Made by a program: the position numbers and the translations under genes. Positions 60,085 through 64,000 of a DNA stretch of 64,000 nt are shown one piece after another. The DNA is taken from NCBI GenBank assembly GCA_012295275.1, contig CM022667.1, positions 13,208,416-13,272,415 on the forward strand, read 5' to 3'. This DNA is from Chrysomallon squamiferum (lineage: Eukaryota; Mollusca; Gastropoda; Neomphalida; Peltospiridae). Under the pieces are notes generated by a model. That model did no database searches, was not told where the DNA came from, and saw nothing but the letters and a program-made list of their open reading frames with translations. Every line of letters starts with the position of its first letter. Position 1 is the first letter of the stretch.

Positions 60085-60940
60085 ATAATAAAAAAAAAAA
60101 AAAAATGCTAATAGATACATCATAATACTCGTACAACTATTGTGTTTCAGAACAACACGTACTGGAAACCGCATCCAGTTTTATAATCACCGAGTAGGAA
60201 CATTCAGTGTGTTTTTGTACGCCGTATACTATAAACAAACGTGCGAACTCGTTCTCGTGCTCTGAATATATATCATTTCCCTTCTTCTTCTTCTTCTTTT
60301 TATTTTTTTTACCCCGCTAAACATTAGCATGCACTAAACATCGCTTCACCTCGGCTAAGTACACGCTTGTTATTTTTACCTTTGAAAAAAAAAAAAAAAA
60401 AAAAAGAAAGAAAACGTTACAAGCTTTTCGTTCAAGCAAAGGGCTTTTGGCGTGTTTTGGCATCACCTTGTTAAGTCATTCAAAGAGGTTTGTATTTTGT
60501 TTTGGAACATTAGGACGGTTAAAACGAACGTTTTTCTTTCTTTTTTTTTTTTTTTTTTTTTTTTTCGTTTGCTGCGGAACTGTTAAAATTTTAAAACAGT
60601 ATTATTTATTATTTTAAATTATTATTCTTTCTTTCTTTCTTTTTTTAATCGTACATTTTTCTTTTTTTTCTCTGCTCTTCTTCTTTTTCTTTGACCGTTG
60701 CGGTTACGTTAGTAAGCGGAGTTGTCTTTGTTGAAATTCCTCCTTTGTGAAAGAGAGCCCCTTGTGTCAACTCGAAAGGTACACACGACTGTCAGATTGA
60801 ACACAATTAGCCAACCCTACCAGCTGTCCAAAAATAATAGTAAAGAAAGAAAGAAAGAGAAGAATGAGGGTAAATGAATAATAATTAAAAAATAAAGCAA
60901 AAACAAGATGTAAATTATAAAGAAACAAAGTATAGTGAAA

Positions 60941-60961
60941 ATAATAATGATAATAATAATG

Positions 60962-61010
<49 letters not shown>

Positions 61011-61024
61011 TAATAATAATAATA
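60941..61024 (+). repeat. (AAT)n array in intron 1
   Basis: About 80 bases of AAT with GATAAT steps at both ends. AAAT runs follow at 61097-61161. Confidence 0.95.
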
Positions 61025-62180
61025 TAAATAGCATAATTTAAAAATCAACTAATATATGCAAAATTAAAATTTAGTAAAAAAAAAACTATCCTTTCCTAAA
61101 TAAATAAAAAATAAATAAAAAAAATAAATAAATAAAAAGTAAATAAATAAATAAATAAATAAACAAACAGAACAAAAATCATTTCACCAATGATATTTCT
61201 TTTTAAAAAATAGAAAGAAAGAAATTCTAATTCAAGAAACAAAGTAACAAACAAAAAGTAAAGAAAAACACCAAACACGATACGAACAAGCAAAAAAAAA
61301 AAAAAAAAAAAAAAAAGACAGAAACGAAAGAATGACGCACTAATTACCTACATTACTAAATACCTACCTGTCTGCAATTGCTCAACTGAATACGCAACAT
61401 TCTCAACATTTCGTGCGTTTGTTCAAAACTGCAGCCTGATCGATATTTTTAATTATCTTCCAAACACGGAAGTCATTTGCAAATGAATATTTGAAAGTAC
61501 ATGTAATAATCGGAGCCGCAGTTTCGTAACAAAATACGTGAATAGCGTAAATAGGTAAATCAAGTTTGTAAAATACTGTCATTATCTGATCCGTAGTTTC
61601 ATATCAAAACGGTCGTTACAGTATATACACACCTTATTAATCAGAGTTGAGTGTGCGTAGGTTTATAACCGCAGTTTCGTAATACGATATGTTGAATGCA
61701 TGTAATTTATTATTCTTTGTCACGATTATCATTATTACGTATTATAATACGTGTTTGATAAGTAACGGTCAATATGTTTAGATAATGTTCATTCAGATAA
61801 TACTCAAAAATATATGCATGTATATGTATGTATGTATGTCTATATGTACGTACAACTGTCAGCCTATCTAATCCTTCCAGCCCTCTGTGATGTAAGTTTA
61901 TCTTTTCTACATACATAGGTAGGCAACTTGGTAGATCTTGTTTCGGTTTTTGTTTTTCATCAGAAAACATTCCGCTCGTGTTTTGTTCTATTCGGCTATT
62001 CAACCACCCACACCTTTTACTACCTGTGCAGGTGTTGTTAATCTGTATTCCGAAATAAAACTGAATTTGCAAATTAAAGACATATAACCTGTCGATCTGC
62101 AGTCTCCACTACGCAGTCACGTTAATTAATAGTCTCGTATAGTTGTTCAAATATAGTCCTCGAGATAACAAGTTAGTGTC

Positions 62181-62186
<6 letters not shown>

Positions 62187-62272
<86 letters not shown>
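62187..62272 (+). repeat. (CT)n microsatellite in intron 1
   Basis: About 85 bases of pure CT. Confidence 0.97.
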
Positions 62273-62275
<3 letters not shown>

Positions 62276-62452
62276 TTCTCTTTCTTTCTCTACCCCTTCG
62301 TCTCTATATCTTTCTCTTTCATATGTAATAATACACACACACACGCCCACTTAATCATGGACACCGCTGAGAAACATGTAAAGAAAAGGTCTTGTATCGT
62401 TAGCGAGATATCTCAATGTGTTTTGTGTTTTCCTGCATTCCTCAGAGAAAAG

Positions 62453-62484
<32 letters not shown>

Positions 62485-62647
62485 AAGAAATAAGAACTAG
62501 TCTATTCCGAATCAGAACTTAATGCCACACCACGATTCAGGATCTATGGTGTTGTTGATGATGCTGTTGTTGTGTTTTATCGTTCTTCTCCTCCTTGTTT
62601 CTAAATTTATCACAGTCGTTTATAAGAACATTATATTTTTCCGTCAT

Positions 62648-62649
62648 AA

Positions 62650-62680
<31 letters not shown>

Positions 62681-62690
62681 AAAAAAAAAA
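62648..62690 (+). repeat. (AAAT)n and poly-A in intron 1
   Basis: AAAT for about 33 bases, then poly-A. A poly-A tract of about 27 also sits at 62455-62481. Confidence 0.93.
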
Positions 62691-62856
62691 GTTAATAAAT
62701 AAATGTATAGCAAAACAAACAAACACTGTCTTGGATACCGAATTTATTATTATTGGTTATGTCCTTTTGATTAATTTTTGTCGTCGTCGTCATCATCAAT
62801 ATCGTATTCGTCTTCTTAGTTTTCTTCTTATTGTTTTACTTTCTCGGGAATTATTT

Positions 62857-62981
62857 CAGTATTTCTCCTAGTTCTATATTTCAATACTTCTCCTAGTTCA
62901 ATATTTCAATATTTCCCCTAGTTCTATATTTCAATATTTCCCCATGTTCTATATATCAGTACTTCTCCTTGTTCTATATAT
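62857..62981 (+). repeat. 25-bp minisatellite, 5 copies
   Basis: Five adjacent 25-bp units start at 62857, 62882, 62907, 62932 and 62957. Each reads CARTAYTTCYCC, then a TAGTTCTATAT-like half. It lies in P450 intron 1. Units differ at a few positions each. Confidence 0.9.
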
Positions 62982-63357
62982 CTATATACACTGCATTAGT
63001 AATGACACTGCAGTTTATAATCACCTGAAGATTCCGACCCGCCCCCTTAACCGCAATCAGATAAGCAATCCGGTTTTTAGGTGCACCTCTTGACCCGAGA
63101 CTGCCGTCTCTGATCCAGAGTGACCCGCCACCATTACTAAAGAAGTGTTTATACCCCCCTAATGACGCATAGCGCTTACAAGCCGATCTGATTCAAACTG
63201 TTAATAAAAGTAGTTTGTGTCGAACGTTAATATAGGGAAAATATGCGGTTTTATTTATGTGTGTTTGAGATCCGAGTTTTTATATCGTAATAAATGTGTA
63301 TGTAGTGCGATAATTTATAGCTGTATTCAGTGAGAACAAGAGGGAGTGTGAGAGAAA

Positions 63358-63361
<4 letters not shown>

Positions 63362-63418
<57 letters not shown>
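63362..63418 (+). repeat. (GA)n microsatellite in intron 1
   Basis: 57 bases of pure GA. Confidence 0.97.
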
Positions 63419-63420
<2 letters not shown>

Positions 63421-63529
63421 ATTATGGTTATAGTATTATTGCTAGACCTAATATGCCATTCTTAATTGTTTATTTGACTCTTCTTTCTTCTCTCTCTTTG
63501 GCATCTCTGTCTTTGGTATTTCTCTGATA

Positions 63530-63612
63530 AACACACACACACACACACACATATACATATACACACATCTCTGATAAAACACACACACACACATACACAT
63601 ATACACACAAAC
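63530..63612 (+). repeat. Duplicated (CA)n module in intron 1
   Basis: TCTCTGATAAA followed by a CA run and ACATATACACAC occurs twice in tandem (63520 and 63567), a duplication with a 47-base offset. Confidence 0.85.
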
Positions 63613-63940
63613 GTATATATGAATGAAATACACCAGAAATATATTTATTCTGAAAAAAAGGATGAAAAAACACAACAAAAAAACCCCGTTGCATACCGGA
63701 AAATTAATATTTATTTAGACGCCTTTTGAGATGAGATAAAATATATCATTTACCTTCAGTAACAAAAAAATGGATAATGAAAAATGCATTTGGTAATAAT
63801 TCTCTTTACATTTGAGGTATCGTGTTACCAATTTACATGAAGCTGAGTTTTCTTCAAAACTATACACGACAGTTTTTTGCTACTGTTATTCTGTTGGCAG
63901 TTATGTATATATGTATGTATATATACATAGATAGATACCT

Positions 63941-63961
63941 ATATATATATATATATATATG

Positions 63962-64000
<39 letters not shown>
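63941..64000 (+). repeat. (TA)n-(GA)n compound array, cut by window end
   Basis: TA (63941-63960), then GA from 63965 to the last base. The true length is not known. Confidence 0.95.

Larger units (their letters stand above)
59403..64000 (+). other. Intron 1 of the P450 gene (open at the window end)
   Basis: The intron starts with GTAGGT. I saw no second exon with P450 character before the window ends, so it is at least 4.6 kb. Contents include a GAT run near 59838, long poly-A (60054-60103, 60384-60403, 61291-61315, 62455-62481), poly-T (60540-60565), AAT and AAAT arrays, a 25-bp minisatellite (62857-62981), a CT array (62187-62272) and GA arrays near the end. The acceptor is outside the window. 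Confidence 0.7.

Noticed and set aside
62857-62981. Regularly spaced repeats as a CRISPR array
   Set aside because: Units are contiguous with no unique spacers, and the window is animal nuclear DNA.

Overview
The window is animal nuclear DNA: AT-rich, gene-poor and very rich in simple-sequence repeats. The single well-supported coding feature has a consensus splice donor. Long (AG/CT)n, (CA/GT)n, (AAT)n, (AGT)n, (ACAT)n and poly-A/T tracts recur every few kilobases. There are tRNA-derived SINE-like fragments and no operon structure or prokaryotic gene density. A mollusc or another lophotrochozoan is my best guess, from the repeat style and a mitochondrial-clan P450. This is inference; the sequence alone does not fix the taxon.

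The only gene I am confident of is at the right end. Its first coding exon, 59142-59402 (+), has a Kozak-like start and an Arg-rich, acid-poor N terminus that reads as a mitochondrial presequence. The proline-rich P450 hinge (PGPPGLPFLGTL) follows, and the exon closes on CAG|GTAGGT. The rest of the gene lies beyond the window, so 59403-64000 is intron 1, more than 4.5 kb. The roughly 0.85 kb upstream (58290-59141) is richer in GC and CpG than its surroundings. It holds a TATA-like box, an initiator-like motif, a CTA/CTG trinucleotide tract, a short (AG) array, a 10-codon upstream ORF and a poly-A tract, and is the likely promoter and leader.

The other 58 kb looks intergenic, or possibly intronic to an unseen gene. 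1-11400: AT-rich spacer with AG/CT, CA and TA arrays and a CpG-richer patch near 6600-6900. 11400-11650: a CpG-rich patch with one weak candidate exon. 11650-27000: spacer with two SINE-like fragments (about 14366 and 15786), very long CT/GA arrays and a GAA/GAC purine tract. 27250-29922: microsatellites plus a tandem segmental duplication. 30000-47750: spacer with minisatellites, a hairpin-forming array, a duplicated segment and a CTCF-like site. 47750-48282: a decayed 26-bp satellite array. 48300-58240: more arrays and two further CTCF-like motifs.

Most long open reading frames here are translations of dinucleotide or trinucleotide repeats (Ser-Leu, Arg-Glu, Thr-His, Cys-Val, poly-Ile, poly-Asn) and are not genes. 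I found no RT, transposase, integrase, rRNA, CRISPR or intact tRNA gene. I found no convincing new multi-gene system. The most unusual items are the microsatellite-bearing interspersed repeat (18867 and 46372), the 26-bp decayed satellite, the 27995-29922 duplication and the trinucleotide tract in the P450 leader.
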